This document shows, in pieces, positions 35,975 to 46,781 of a DNA stretch of 64,000 nt. The stretch covers positions 22,451,264-22,515,263 of the forward strand of contig OY821522.1 of NCBI GenBank assembly GCA_963682025.1. The letters are read 5' to 3'. Positions within the stretch are counted from its first letter, which is position 1; each line of letters begins with the position of its first letter. A program made the translations under genes and the position numbers. This stretch comes from Cordilura impudica. Lineage: Eukaryota > Arthropoda > Insecta > Diptera > Scathophagidae. The notes under the pieces were generated by a model, which saw only the letters and a program-made list of their open reading frames with translations, did not search any database and had not been told where the DNA came from.

Positions 35975-37251
35975 CCTCCATTAGGGGGTCCGCTGCATCT
36001 GGAAAGTACCCCGCCGACCTCGTCGGCCCAAACGCAGGAGTACCCGCCATCCATTCAACGATGGCTCTGAATTTGGAGTCATTTTCAACCTATTTTGAAA
36101 GACAATGTTATAAGAAAAGAAAAACAATACCCAAACCCTGACTAACTGGACCGAACTACGGGCGTACGGCGGCCATAAAGGTGGCTATGCTAGATAGCCA
36201 TCACCACCGATTTCATTACACGGAATACAAGCACACTTTGAACAGAGTACGGCATCATTTAGATGGCTATATTGGAGGGCCATCGACACCGGTACCCCCT
36301 CACGTGATACAACTATACTCTGCACAAAGTATTGCCACCGTAGAAATATACATTCATTCTAACGTAACAAGAACCCCTACACATAAAAGTCATCCTATTG
36401 CCGCGCTACCGGCGGCCTGACTGAAACTATAATATGTCCAATCAACCATACTCCCAATGAAAACCAATTAAGGCACGTGTCCTTCCTAAACACCTGCTGC
36501 ATTCTGCAAACCGGAACTGGGCCGCTGTGAGGCTATTCTCGGCAAAAACCCTCCCCACAGTATAAACCGCGAATTTTGCGAGACTCGCTTCTGACTCCCC
36601 TACCGGGTTCATCCCGTTGAACCATTCTCAACTACTGAGGTGTGCCCGCTACACATGGCGTCACCCTCCATATAAAAAAAACAGAGGCTTCCTGGTGGGA
36701 TACACTTGTCGGCGGGTTTCGCGTAAACCCCCAACCTTCCCCTCACCACCTCAAATACACAACATAAAATAATAAAAAAAAAAACATCATTACGGACGTA
36801 TGTTTACAACTAAATGATGGACATATGCTTTCAGTTCAGGATACCCATTAACAACTAGGGAGAATATACGCGAATGGCCCTTTCGCCATTCACGAAGAAA
36901 ACCCCCTGTGTACTCCTTCTCCCAAGCCCCGAAACCAACTAATTTCAGATCCGATAGCGTGTTTAACGACTTGCAAAGCGTTCGTACATGGTTGTTATGC
37001 CATTTCAGTCAATGAAAGTTAACCGCACATTTCGACAAACTAAATGATCAAAAGAAATAAAACTATAATCGACTATACAACAAAATTATTATTCTACAAT
37101 TGATCCCATTATTCTAAAAATTAATTAACTCAAAAGCAAAACAACCTAAAACAAGTAACTACCTAACCCTGGTAAATAGTAGAAAAAAACTAACTAATTA
37201 AAAAAACTAACAATTCGGCCTGATGCCGGAACGATTTTTGATCCGAAGACC
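35975..37251 (-). other. Conserved non-coding interior and 5' leader of the deleted LTR element
   Basis: On the minus strand it includes blocks shared with 58,985-59,830 (for example GGTGGTGAGGGGAAGG and CCTGCGGTTGGGCCGACGAGG-type sequence). A leader near 36,780-37,250 resembles 54,748 onward. The plus-strand frame at 36,181-36,420 is not supported as a gene. Confidence 0.55.
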
Positions 37252-37261
37252 GGCTGCGCCA
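37252..37261 (-). other. Primer-binding-type site (TGGCGCAGCC)
   Basis: On the minus strand TGGCGCAGCC lies four bases inside the 5' LTR end. TGGCGCAG is, as I recall, the start of the tRNA-primed site of 17.6/297-type elements. The same motif repeats inside the LTR at 60-bp steps. Confidence 0.6.
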
Positions 37262-37970
37262 TTAATGTTATGTACTAAACCGCTGAAACGAAGGAAATGA
37301 CGCATCCTACCGGCTGCGCCATTAACGTTAAGTCCTAAACAGCTGAAACGAAAGAAATGACGCATCCTACTGGCTGCGCCATTAATGTTATGTACTAAAC
37401 AGCTGAAACGAAAGAAAGTCCTAACCGCGGATTTGCCTATTATGTTATGGCGCTGGCAGGTGCTGTCTATCAACGCCCAAACGGCGTTAATGTTGCTGAA
37501 AAGGAGAAAATTAAAAGGCAAAGCCGGAGTATGCGTGCTAACTAACGGGTAAAGTCAGAACAGCGTACTTACTTGTCTTCATCTGCCACTGTTCTGACTT
37601 TTCCCCTTTATTTATATTAAAGAAAAAACTAATTAAAAATATCTATAACAACAATGAAAGTAAAAATTGCATTAATAATGTAAGTAAAAAATTAATAATA
37701 ATAAAAAAACAAACATTAATCATAACGCAATGCAGTTCATGGCCTACTTAAATGGCTAACTTAACCAATAACAAAAAAAAAACAAATAATAAATAAAAAT
37801 AACATAAACATACCAGCGGCTTTTCAAGGCCACTACCTATATTAAATCATATCGTTTCCAAGTGCTTGACAACACACCCGGAACTTACTAAAAGAAAAAA
37901 GAAGTAATCAAAACTAAGTCAGTGCATTGTAGTAACAACGACAAAAAAAAACCTGAACGCTAAAAAAAAA

Positions 37971-38353
37971 ATCATGTGAGTCCGATCACAGGGAAGATGT
38001 GTAAACATCTAGTAATTAAAGATTTTTTTTATGTCATTTTTTAAAATCAAACAGAAAGCGTCATCTATCATCTATCTATCACTTATAGCAAAAACTGTTT
38101 CAGCTAATTCAACAACCGTTTGCTGTAAAACGTTAAAAATATCCTAATATAAACGTATATAAGTGATACATAGATGACGCTTTTAAAAAAGTGGCATAAA
38201 AAAACAATTTTATATCATAATTTTTTCACCAATACAATCATAAGTCACACAGCGTTATCTGCTTCAGCTCACACCGATATGAATTTCGCTGTTTTTGTGA
38301 TTGTATTGTGAAATAGAAATTTACCCCCCTGCGCGTATAGATGTTTACACATC
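37971..38353. mobile_element. MITE inserted in the 5' LTR
   Basis: This segment is absent from the other LTR. Near its ends are GATGTGTAAACATCTA and its inverse TAGATGTTTACACATC. An inner inverted pair, GCGTCATCTAT and ATAGATGACGC, also lies within it. Exact ends and target duplication are unclear because of flanking A runs. Confidence 0.65.
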
Positions 38354-38553
38354 AAAAACACAATCGAGTTACTCTAATTACACAAGCGTTCATACAAGCC
38401 AAAAAACAAAAACGACTTAGCATATACGAATTAAATTAACAAAAACAAAACTAAAATCGTTACCCTCCACAACATTTAGTTAGGGCAAATATATGAAACC
38501 ATGGTACATTGTCAAACACTTGAACATTATCTTAGATTATATTATACTATTCA

Positions 38554-38696
<143 letters not shown>

Positions 38697-38801
38697 AATT
38701 TTTATTTTTATACACGTTGTTATATTCTCTATATTAAATTTAAACTAATATTATACTATTTTGTACTACATTCTATGCATGTGAAACTCTGTTTCACAAC
38801 A

Positions 38802-38990
38802 TAGTCAAGCACAGTCACGGAGAGATTTAAAACGGATTTCCCCTCATCCCAGCAATCTGAAACATTTTTTTTAATTTTTTTTATTTACATTTCTAATAAA
38901 GTTTGTGAATTGTTTTCTTTTTATTTTTGAATTTTTTATTTCTTTGTATTTTGAATTTTTTTGTTTATATTTTATATAATTATACTCTAA
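38802..38990 (-). repeat. Inverted copy of the minisatellite element (part 2)
   Basis: Reverse complement of about 895-1,092; resumes after the LTR element. Confidence 0.75.
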
Positions 38991-39276
38991 TTTTTTTTTT
39001 ATTAAATAAAATTTTTGAAAAAATTATACATTTCTGTTTCCCTATTTGGATTTTAAATTTGTCTTCAATTTAACATATTTTTTCAACCATGTTTGACAAA
39101 TTTCTTTTCTCATAAAACAAATGTCTTATGAAATTTTTCAAATTAACTTTACTTGATAAAATTGAAACTGTTGAAAAATTGAAACTTTTCAACTTTTTCG
39201 CTTTTAGAATTTGTTTTTTTCTTATATTAACTATGTGTATGTGTTTGTTGTTTCTTACTGTGTGCGAATGTGTGTA
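38991..39276. other. AT-rich stretch with the flank of a repeat shared with units A/B
   Basis: The last 50 bases (GTGTTTGTTGTTTCTTACTG) are the reverse complement of about 11,640-11,680, and the match resumes after the errantivirus at 47,129. The virus therefore inserted into a copy of that repeat. The rest is unrecognised. Confidence 0.5.
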
Positions 39277-39622
39277 AGTTATAATAACACTTAATTTTTT
39301 CATAATAAAAAAACCAAGACTTTTATTATAACTAAGATTTTATTTAATTTATGTTACAGAAGTGTTCTGTTTTCTTTTAATGTCAGAATTGAATTGTATA
39401 ATAATTTTAATAAACAGGTTTTCTTATTTCTAAATTAAGCAAGAGTCATCAAATTCATTTCTTTGTTTTATTTTTTATTTTTAAATTCATTCTACTTACT
39501 GCAGACCTAGTGTCAGCAGAAAATATTAAAATTGAAACACAATATTTATTGTGACAAAGGTAGCGTACCGGACGTTGCAAAAAATAAATAAAAAAATGTT
39601 GACAACTTTTGTGTCGTTAACT
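39277..39622 (-). repeat. Errantivirus 3' LTR
   Basis: 346 bp, AGTTATAATAACAC to GTCGTTAACT on the plus strand. Paired with 46,781-47,124. Confidence 0.92.
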
Positions 39623-39636
39623 CTTCCCCCTTTAAA
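39623..39636 (-). other. Errantivirus polypurine tract
   Basis: On the minus strand TTTAAAGGGGGAAG abuts the 3' LTR (AGTTAACG). It is the expected start point for plus-strand DNA synthesis. Confidence 0.85.
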
Positions 39637-39658
39637 TCGAGTGTCCTCAATCGTTTCT

Positions 39659-41071
39659 TTAAAAGAGTGGAATTTTATGTAACCTTGGAGGTTTCTCTGG
39701 AGCGATGAAAGTGATATTCGTGGTTTGTGGTAAGTTATCCATTTCAAATGGTTTGTCCACTTTAGGTACTTGAGGTTCCCATACTGTAATTTTCTCCACC
39801 GTTTTGGTAAAGATTTTAAGAAACACAATTGCAATAATAATAACCAAAAACATTCCAGAGATTGTCCATTCTCCGGTTATAAGACGTTTTTTCACAGTTG
39901 TGATAACGTCCGTATTATTGATTTGGAGTTCGTTAAGTGACTCGAGAGATAAAAGATTAATTCGACTTTTTTCAAAGGGAGTAGGTTGCAGTACAGCTGG
40001 CATGGTTTGCAAGAGTGAAGCCTGCCAGTTGCTAAAAGTTCTATTCTCAACTTTAATAGTTGTATTATGGAATTTAATTAAAAATGTTCCCGAAATATTA
40101 TGTTTTTTTTCATTTTCAAAAATTGACCCATTATAGTCATTTAGAAGTATTATTCCCGAGTCTATTTCTTCGGCTAAAGGGATATGATGACTATTGCTTA
40201 AGATACAGGATGAATTCGAATTATTAATTAACTCAGGAATACAATCAGTTTCTGTTATATTAATTATATCTTTTTCATTACAAATGGTTACATTATTATA
40301 ATCTTTACATTTTTCTTTTATAGCAAACATTTCCTTTTTGTTAAATAGAATTTCTTTAAAATCTAAATGTATTACTTTATTTTCTCTTTTTACTGGCCTT
40401 ATAACCATGTATTTATAATTTTCATTTTTTGTTAATGGGATTTTGATCAAATAAAATATTTCCTTTTTATTATTATTTATTATTGATATTTGTGAAAATT
40501 TTAATGCCTCTTCTGGGCTTGAAAAATTAATATTTTCTTCTGCCAATGTTTCCATGGCAATTTTAATTTCCTTTTTACTTAATAGAAGTGGGTTTACAAT
40601 ATTTATTCTTGCCCATAAAATGGCGCGTTCAATATTTACTAATCCTTCTTTAACTAATCTTATTCTATTTTGCAAATTAATTACAATTTCTTTTTCAAGA
40701 TAAAAATCCTTTTTTATTTGATTTGCCATTGTTTTAAAAATTTCGGTTAAATTGTTTAATCTTTTATTGAATGCTTCATTAATGAAGATTTGCTTATTAT
40801 TATTGTTATTCAAGTCAACAATATTACTAACTAATATTTGGAAGTCGTCATGATCAGGACTTCCCGCTATGTACTTCCATACGGTGCCAATAGCATTTAT
40901 GGATCTCTTCTGGCGGTCATTATTAGTAGGTGTAAGGTCTTCTAGGATGTTAGCTGTTTGTGTCAACTCATGGATAAGGAGTGGATATTTGTTGTGGGTT
41001 TTTGGGATGTTGCGGTCAATGAATGTTTGAACACTGTCTATGAATTCCTCATACTCTTTAATCCTTATCAC
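39659..41071 (-). CDS. env: Errantivirus envelope-like protein (Env)
   Basis: 470 residues from the first Met; the frame stays open about 120 nt further upstream. A furin-type site RQKR at residues 53-56 is followed by a Gly/Ala/Ile-rich segment like the fusion peptide of baculovirus F-type proteins. Several N-x-S/T sites lie in the middle, and one membrane span is at about residues 407-425 before a tail of about 45 residues. This layout is that of errantivirus Env, a membrane fusion glycoprotein. The listed Met is probably not the real start: errantivirus Env is usually made from a spliced RNA, and a TTATTTTACAG acceptor-like site lies just after the pol stop near 41,185. The 5' exon with the rest of the signal peptide was not located. 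No stop or frameshift interrupts the frame. Confidence 0.88.
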   Translation of the reverse strand: MIRIKEYEEFIDSVQTFIDRNIPKTHNKYPLLIHELTQTANILEDLTPTNNDRQKRSINAIGTVWKYIAGSPDHDDFQILVSNIVDLNNNNNKQIFINEAFNKRLNNLTEIFKTMANQIKKDFYLEKEIVINLQNRIRLVKEGLVNIERAILWARINIVNPLLLSKKEIKIAMETLAEENINFSSPEEALKFSQISIINNNKKEIFYLIKIPLTKNENYKYMVIRPVKRENKVIHLDFKEILFNKKEMFAIKEKCKDYNNVTICNEKDIINITETDCIPELINNSNSSCILSNSHHIPLAEEIDSGIILLNDYNGSIFENEKKHNISGTFLIKFHNTTIKVENRTFSNWQASLLQTMPAVLQPTPFEKSRINLLSLESLNELQINNTDVITTVKKRLITGEWTISGMFLVIIIAIVFLKIFTKTVEKITVWEPQVPKVDKPFEMDNLPQTTNITFIAPEKPPRLHKIPLF

Positions 41072-41202
41072 GTGAATTATTGTGAACGTTCCCTGTTGTA
41101 TTTTCGCTATTCCCTTATCGATAGTGATTATGTGGGAGGACGAATAGTCAACTATCTCGATTTCTGCCTGAGCACAGATTACCTGGATGCTGTAAAATAA
41201 TT

Positions 41203-44200
41203 TTACTTTTTAATATTACTCTTATGGACTATCTTTCCTGAATTAGTTAAAATTGTCGTATTTCTATTTTCCTTTACTGTTTCTTCTCTATAACGAGGAG
41301 ACAGTTTTGATCCTAATCTTTTCTTTATTTTAACATAGATCTTCTCGCCTGATGAATAGTTTTTAATTTTCCCTCTATTCTTATTATGGTGTTCTAAATC
41401 CTGTTCCTGTTTTTCTTTTATTCTATTACTAATATCTTTTCTCTCGTCTTCCATTTCTTTGGGATCTCTGTACTTTCTACCAAAAAATATTTCCACTGGC
41501 TTTCTCCTAGTAGTAGAGTGAATTGAGGAGTTGTATTCGTAAATTGATTTCATTAGTAAGTCATGAAATGAAGTGTGAAATTTTTCAGTTTTTAAACATC
41601 TCATGATTTCCGAAAGTGTGGAATGAAACCTCTCAACCTGTCCATTAACAGAACTGCAATATGGGGGCGTAGTATAAATATTTATTCCAAATTGATCTTT
41701 AAGCAAAAATGTTATGGTAGCAGAATTTAGGGATTTCTCATTATCTATTACTATTGAATTAGGGACACCGAATGCTAAAATTAATTCCTTAAGAGGTTCC
41801 TTAATATCTTCTATTGCCCTAGATTTCAAAACTCTGGCCTGCGCATATTTAGAAATTTTATCAATGGCCGTAAGGACTAGATTTTTCTCAGTCGAGTAAA
41901 TGTCGACATGAATTATTTCTCCTGGGTTATGTGGAATTGGTGTGGTTTTTAAGCTAGGTTTATTCGGATGGCGATCGTATTTCTGTTCCTTGCAAGCTTT
42001 ACAGGCTTTCGCTATTTTATCGGTCTTTTCTGCCATTTTAGGAAAATAGTATTTTCGTTTAATTTGTTCCCTATTTTCTCTTCCATTCCTATGTGCCCTT
42101 TTATGTTCCGATATTATTATCTCCTCCTGTTTGCTTTCGCTTGTTATATCCCTTACTTGGCTTTGGGTAAATCTCACTTTAAAGTTCTTAAAGTGTTTGG
42201 GATAAAATTCCTGTATGATTCCCATAATTGGCTCACTTGTGAAAAGTCCGTTGATCACACTTGGATTCAAATATTTCCTTAGAAGCGAAATTAGAGAGTT
42301 TTTCGTATAATGGGGTTGTTTTATGATATGCCTGTGATATGTTGGAAAAGGGATTTCGAATTTATAATCTTCCTGGTCATTTATCAGTATGTAAAGTTGA
42401 TGTTTAAAAGCGTTTATGGGACATTCTATAGCTGGTATTAAGTTGTGGGAAGAACTTTCAGAACTATGCTGAGTTGCTGTCATGGAATTTATCTGTGGGG
42501 GTCTAGACAATGCATCGGCGACCATATTGGTTTTGCCTGGTTGGTATTTTAGTTCATAGTTATATTCTTCCAAGATGGCTTTCCATCTTTTCATTTTACT
42601 ATTTAAATTTTTGTTGCTAAGAGCAAAAGTGAGTGGTTGATGGTCCGTAAAAATATTTACTTTCCTTGATCCATACAAACAGTTTCTTAATGTGGTGAGT
42701 GCCCAAATTATCGCTAGCATTTCTTTCTCATTTGTAGCGTAGTTTTCTTCCGCTTTAGTCAATGTTCTTGAGAGAAATGTTATTGGTTTACCGTCTTGTG
42801 ACAAGACTGCTCCAATTGCGTACTCTGAAGCATCTGTTGTTAAATCAAAGTCTTTTATAAAGTTCGGGTGTGAAAGAATAATATCTTCTGAGGTCAGTGA
42901 ACTTTTTATTTTTCGGAAGCAGTCTATTGCATCTTGATTTAGACATATGTTCTTATTTTTGGATGTATTCTTTGAGATGCGTCCATCCTCCCCTCTTAAA
43001 AGGGATGTCAGGGGTTTAGGTAGTTTCGCATAGTCCCGTATGAAACGACGGTAATATCCTGACATACCAAGGAAACTTCTCAAATCCTTCAAGGTCCTGG
43101 GTGGAGGTATATTATCTATTGCCTTTACTTTCGCAGGGTTGGTCCTAATACCATTAACACCTACGATAAATCCTAAAAATTCTATCTGTTGTCTCGCAAA
43201 TTCACACTTGTCAAGTTGAACTTTAAAGTTTGCCGACTCTAGTGTTTGGAAAATTTTGCCCAAATTTTGAAAGTGATCATTCTCGTCTTTGCCAAATACT
43301 ATTATGTCGTCTATGTAGACATAACATATTTTCCCTATATGTTCTCTTAAAACGTCATCTAGAGTACGTTGGAAAATTGAAGGAGAATTCTTTAGTCCAA
43401 AAGGAAGTCGTACAAATTCAAATTTTCCGTTATTAATGGAAAATGCAGTTTTCTCAATATCACATTCTTTAAGGGAAATCTGATGGAAACCGCTTTTTAA
43501 ATCTATAACAGAAAAGTACTTATTTTCGCCGAGGTTTGATAAGACTTCATTTATTTCTGGAATGGGATAACGATCGGGCACAGTGACCGAATTCAATTTC
43601 CTGTAATCTATTACCATTCTATATTTTTTCTCTCCTGATGCATCCATTTTCTTTGGAACGATCCAAACAGGTGCATTGTATGGTGATTTTGATGGTCGAA
43701 TTATTCCATCGTTCAAAAGTTCAACTATTTGTTTTTCTATTTCACTCTTTAGTGCCATAGGATAGGGATAAGACTTCGAATAAACTGGTGAATCAGTGGT
43801 TGTCCTAATTTCTCCCCTAACACGAGAAGTGTAGGTTAATTTATGATTTGGTTCCGAAAACAAATTCGGATAGGTGTGAATTGCCTCTTCCAGTTTCATT
43901 ATCTGGGATTTGCTCAAGTGGTCAGTTCTAAGCTCAATTTTACTTATCGATTGAGAAATGTGCTGATAAATTTTAATTCTCCTCACATTATCTATTAACA
44001 TGTACTGTTCCCTTATATGGATTATTGCATTGAGTTGCTCCAAGCTATCATGACCTAGAATGCCATGAAAAGATTTCAACGATGGCAAAATATAAAATTT
44101 TATTTCATGATTGGGTAAGTTGAAAAGATTCACTAGCTTGTGGTGTGTAATTTTTATGTTGCCTGATATGGAATTCGCGAAAAAAGGTTTTTCATTTTGA

Positions 44201-44268
44201 ATTGGGTTCGTTACAAGGGAAGGTTTAATATAATTTTTATTAGAGCCTGTATCAATTAATATTTTCAA
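41203..44268 (-). CDS. pol: Errantivirus Pol: protease, reverse transcriptase, RNase H, integrase
   Basis: 1,021 residues from the first Met, though the frame extends upstream and overlaps the gag end. Protease has D-T-G at 6-8. Reverse transcriptase has the first catalytic Asp at 256 and Y-I-D-D at 318-321, with the LPFGLKNSP block between them. RNase H has the TTDAS Asp at 479, Glu 516 and the TDHQPL Asp at 542. Integrase has an HHCC finger (H722, H726, C756, C759) and the D-D-E triad at 789, 842 and 879, with 36 residues between the last two. All key residues are present and there is no internal stop. Pol converts genomic RNA to DNA and inserts it. It is probably made as a Gag-Pol fusion by a -1 frameshift at 44,325-44,331. 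Confidence 0.95.
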   Translation of the reverse strand: MKILIDTGSNKNYIKPSLVTNPIQNEKPFFANSISGNIKITHHKLVNLFNLPNHEIKFYILPSLKSFHGILGHDSLEQLNAIIHIREQYMLIDNVRRIKIYQHISQSISKIELRTDHLSKSQIMKLEEAIHTYPNLFSEPNHKLTYTSRVRGEIRTTTDSPVYSKSYPYPMALKSEIEKQIVELLNDGIIRPSKSPYNAPVWIVPKKMDASGEKKYRMVIDYRKLNSVTVPDRYPIPEINEVLSNLGENKYFSVIDLKSGFHQISLKECDIEKTAFSINNGKFEFVRLPFGLKNSPSIFQRTLDDVLREHIGKICYVYIDDIIVFGKDENDHFQNLGKIFQTLESANFKVQLDKCEFARQQIEFLGFIVGVNGIRTNPAKVKAIDNIPPPRTLKDLRSFLGMSGYYRRFIRDYAKLPKPLTSLLRGEDGRISKNTSKNKNICLNQDAIDCFRKIKSSLTSEDIILSHPNFIKDFDLTTDASEYAIGAVLSQDGKPITFLSRTLTKAEENYATNEKEMLAIIWALTTLRNCLYGSRKVNIFTDHQPLTFALSNKNLNSKMKRWKAILEEYNYELKYQPGKTNMVADALSRPPQINSMTATQHSSESSSHNLIPAIECPINAFKHQLYILINDQEDYKFEIPFPTYHRHIIKQPHYTKNSLISLLRKYLNPSVINGLFTSEPIMGIIQEFYPKHFKNFKVRFTQSQVRDITSESKQEEIIISEHKRAHRNGRENREQIKRKYYFPKMAEKTDKIAKACKACKEQKYDRHPNKPSLKTTPIPHNPGEIIHVDIYSTEKNLVLTAIDKISKYAQARVLKSRAIEDIKEPLKELILAFGVPNSIVIDNEKSLNSATITFLLKDQFGINIYTTPPYCSSVNGQVERFHSTLSEIMRCLKTEKFHTSFHDLLMKSIYEYNSSIHSTTRRKPVEIFFGRKYRDPKEMEDERKDISNRIKEKQEQDLEHHNKNRGKIKNYSSGEKIYVKIKKRLGSKLSPRYREETVKENRNTTILTNSGKIVHKSNIKK

Positions 44269-44318
44269 TATTTGACCATTCTTCGCTTTACATTTAAAGT
44301 ACGGAAGCGAAGAATGAG

Positions 44319-45752
44319 CTAACCTAAAAAATGGATGTCTGATAAATCTTCCGCATGTGTATTTTCCCGTTCACCTTCTTGTTGTGAATAATCTTGCATA
44401 TAACCCCGAAGACTTTCTTCTTGCATTATCTGCTGGTAATTAGTTTCGTGACTATTGGAATTGTCATTTTGGTCGTAAAAACCATTATCAGAAGGGAGTT
44501 CCTCATTGACTCCTATATGAAAATTTCCCTGTAATTTATTATGTGGCATCGGGGTATGTAGAGATGGAGGCATAGGCCTCTTGCCGTAAAATTGATTCGT
44601 TTGACGAGGTCTATTTTGGTAATTTATATTCCTGGACTGAATAGAATGATCGACGTCCATTGGTACAGGTCTTTGTGGTTTTGGGGCTGTAGGTCTGGGT
44701 GGTATAAAATTTTGTTGAAAATATGGGTTGTGTGATTGGAATTGTTGTCGAGGCTGATTGCGCAATTGAAAATTTTGATTAAAAGAAGGCTGTTGATATG
44801 ACCTTTGATTATTCCGGTATTGGAACGTGTCCCATTGCCTTACGTTACTGGGTTGTTGTAAGGTAAGTTCAGGGTAAAATGGTACCCTATTTAAGTTAAT
44901 ATTTCTTTTCGGTTGAGGTGGCGGCAATTCTCTCCGTGGCCTAATATTATGGTGGTTATAGGCGTATTCTGCCCTATAGTTTTGATTTTCTAACTTCAAG
45001 CATAAATGTAATGCTTGTGGTAAGTCTAAGGGTTCGCGGATTCCCAACAATTTAGGTAAGTCTCCGTTGAGACCCCTTATGAAAGTGTCAAGGGCCTTAT
45101 CGCGATAGGTTTGTGTCAACAATGTAGTTGACTCCCTGCCTATATCCATGCAACCAATTTTATTTAATATTAATGAAAGGTGAGTATAGACTTCCTGATA
45201 GAAGCCTTGTATAGAATTGCCGCCCTGAATTAGTGAAGTCATTTGGTACTCTAGTGTACCCAAATCACGTTTGTCACCATAATGAAGTGTCAAACACCTA
45301 ACAATATTTTTCCAATTTAATGGAGTGTTATACGATTCCAGGGCCGCATCTGCATTACCTACGATTTTGTTGCGGATAACGCTCAATATTCCGAAATATT
45401 TTGCAGTGCCCCTAGTATTGTCGTAAATTTCTAGGACCCTTTCTACACTCTTCCTCCAAGAATTGAATTCTGCAGGATTGCCTGAGAATTCTCTCAAACA
45501 TCGAACAATATCAGGTATTTTATCTAATTCACTTAGGTCATTTCTATGTCTTTCTTCTATAACTATATCCGATCCGTTAGGTAAGTCGTTATTTGAATCA
45601 TTTAATAATTGAATTGTTGCTCTAACTTGTTCCGCAACCAAAGTGGCGATTTCTTGCTGTAGTGCAGCATTAATTTTTTGTGGATTGGGTTGTCGAGGGA
45701 TTTGTTCGGGATTAAGAACGGCTGGTCTTATTAGGTTAGATGGATTTGCCAT
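44319..45752 (-). CDS. gag: Errantivirus Gag
   Basis: 477 residues. The N-terminal three-fifths has the helical character of capsid (for example the RCLREFSGNPAEFNSWRKSV region near residues 84-103). From about residue 275 it is rich in Gln, Pro, Asn and Arg and has no CCHC zinc knuckle, as is usual for errantivirus Gag. The stop lies two codons after the slip site. The start is the first Met after a roughly 1 kb leader. Gag forms the capsid and binds genomic RNA. Confidence 0.9.
   Translation of the reverse strand: MANPSNLIRPAVLNPEQIPRQPNPQKINAALQQEIATLVAEQVRATIQLLNDSNNDLPNGSDIVIEERHRNDLSELDKIPDIVRCLREFSGNPAEFNSWRKSVERVLEIYDNTRGTAKYFGILSVIRNKIVGNADAALESYNTPLNWKNIVRCLTLHYGDKRDLGTLEYQMTSLIQGGNSIQGFYQEVYTHLSLILNKIGCMDIGRESTTLLTQTYRDKALDTFIRGLNGDLPKLLGIREPLDLPQALHLCLKLENQNYRAEYAYNHHNIRPRRELPPPQPKRNINLNRVPFYPELTLQQPSNVRQWDTFQYRNNQRSYQQPSFNQNFQLRNQPRQQFQSHNPYFQQNFIPPRPTAPKPQRPVPMDVDHSIQSRNINYQNRPRQTNQFYGKRPMPPSLHTPMPHNKLQGNFHIGVNEELPSDNGFYDQNDNSNSHETNYQQIMQEESLRGYMQDYSQQEGERENTHAEDLSDIHFLG
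44325..44331 (-). promoter_or_regulatory. Predicted -1 ribosomal frameshift site (U UUU UUA)
   Basis: The minus-strand heptamer T TTT TTA is in register with gag codons (X XXY YYZ), two codons before the gag stop. The -1 frame opens directly into pol. A downstream stimulatory structure was not assessed. Confidence 0.75.
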
Positions 45753-46769
45753 GGTTAGGATTATAGGATTTAAGTTGGTTAGTAAAAAAAAAGAAATTCC
45801 TTTAACACCCTTTACGAATATAAGTTTTTCTATTTTTAAAATTAGCTTCGCAATTTTAAGACAACACTTTTCTGTAACTATTTATATTTAATACTTCTTA
45901 ATTCGTTTCTAATATTTTACTTTTTCTTGTAACTTAATTTTTTTGAATTATTATTTCTTTGAATAATTTCTTTGAATGATTTTTTTTTTTTCAAACTGAA
46001 CAAAATTTATTAATCACTTTTTCACTTCTGTTTAAAAATTCTCATTGCTTTTTATTTTGAAATCTATCTAAAAATATTCTTAAATAACTAAACAAAATTT
46101 ACTAATCACTTTTCACTTATTAAAGCTTTTGTTTAAAAATTCTCATTGCTTCTTATTTTGAAATCTTATAATAACACTTTTCTGTAACTATTTGCATTTA
46201 ATATTTCTTAATTCGTTTCTAATATTTTACTTTTTCTTGTAACTTAATTTTTTTGAATTATTATTTCTTTGAATAATTTCTTTGAATGATTTTTTTTTTT
46301 TTCAAACTGAACAAAATTTATTAATCACTTTTTCACTTCTGTTTAAAAATTCTCATTGCTTTTTATTTTGAAATCTATGTAAAAATATTCTTAAATAACT
46401 AAACAAAATTTACTAGTCACTTTTTCACTTATTAAAGCTTTTGTTTAAAAATTCTCATTGCTTCTTATTTTGAAATTTATGTAAAAATATTCTTAAATAA
46501 CTTACATTAATAAGATGGTACCCCACATCTTTTGCTACCGATAGTTTCAGATGGTTCACTTTTGTCCTCTTGTTGACTACTAGTGGTCCTCCACTATACC
46601 ACTCGTAGCAATCGCTGTTTTGATGAATCCAACGACGATATGTCCAGCCTTGATGAGCTACTTAAGGTCGGCTGAAGTGGCTTTGTAATGTTTGTATTTC
46701 CAATGGTGAGCTTCTTGAGGTCGTATTTGGAACACACAATTTACTAGCTACAGGTATCCTTTTCTTTTT
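45753..46769 (-). other. Errantivirus 5' leader with a 311-bp tandem duplication
   Basis: About 1 kb lies between primer-binding site and gag. ACACTTTTCTGTAACTATTT starts at 45,863 and again at 46,174, and the roughly 310-bp segment is repeated almost exactly. Within each copy is a smaller repeat around TTTGTTTAAAAATTCTCATT. The region next to the LTR (46,500-46,769) is single-copy. No frame is supported. Confidence 0.8.
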
Positions 46770-46781
46770 GCCCGGGCGCCA
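46770..46781 (-). other. Errantivirus primer-binding site
   Basis: On the minus strand TGGCGCCCGGGC starts with the last T of the 5' LTR. TGGCGCCC matches the start of the gypsy-type tRNA-Lys site; the following bases differ from the usual AACG. Confidence 0.6.

Noticed and set aside
36181..36420. 79-residue plus-strand frame in GC-richer DNA
   Set aside because: It lies antisense in the conserved non-coding part of an LTR element, with no known domain.
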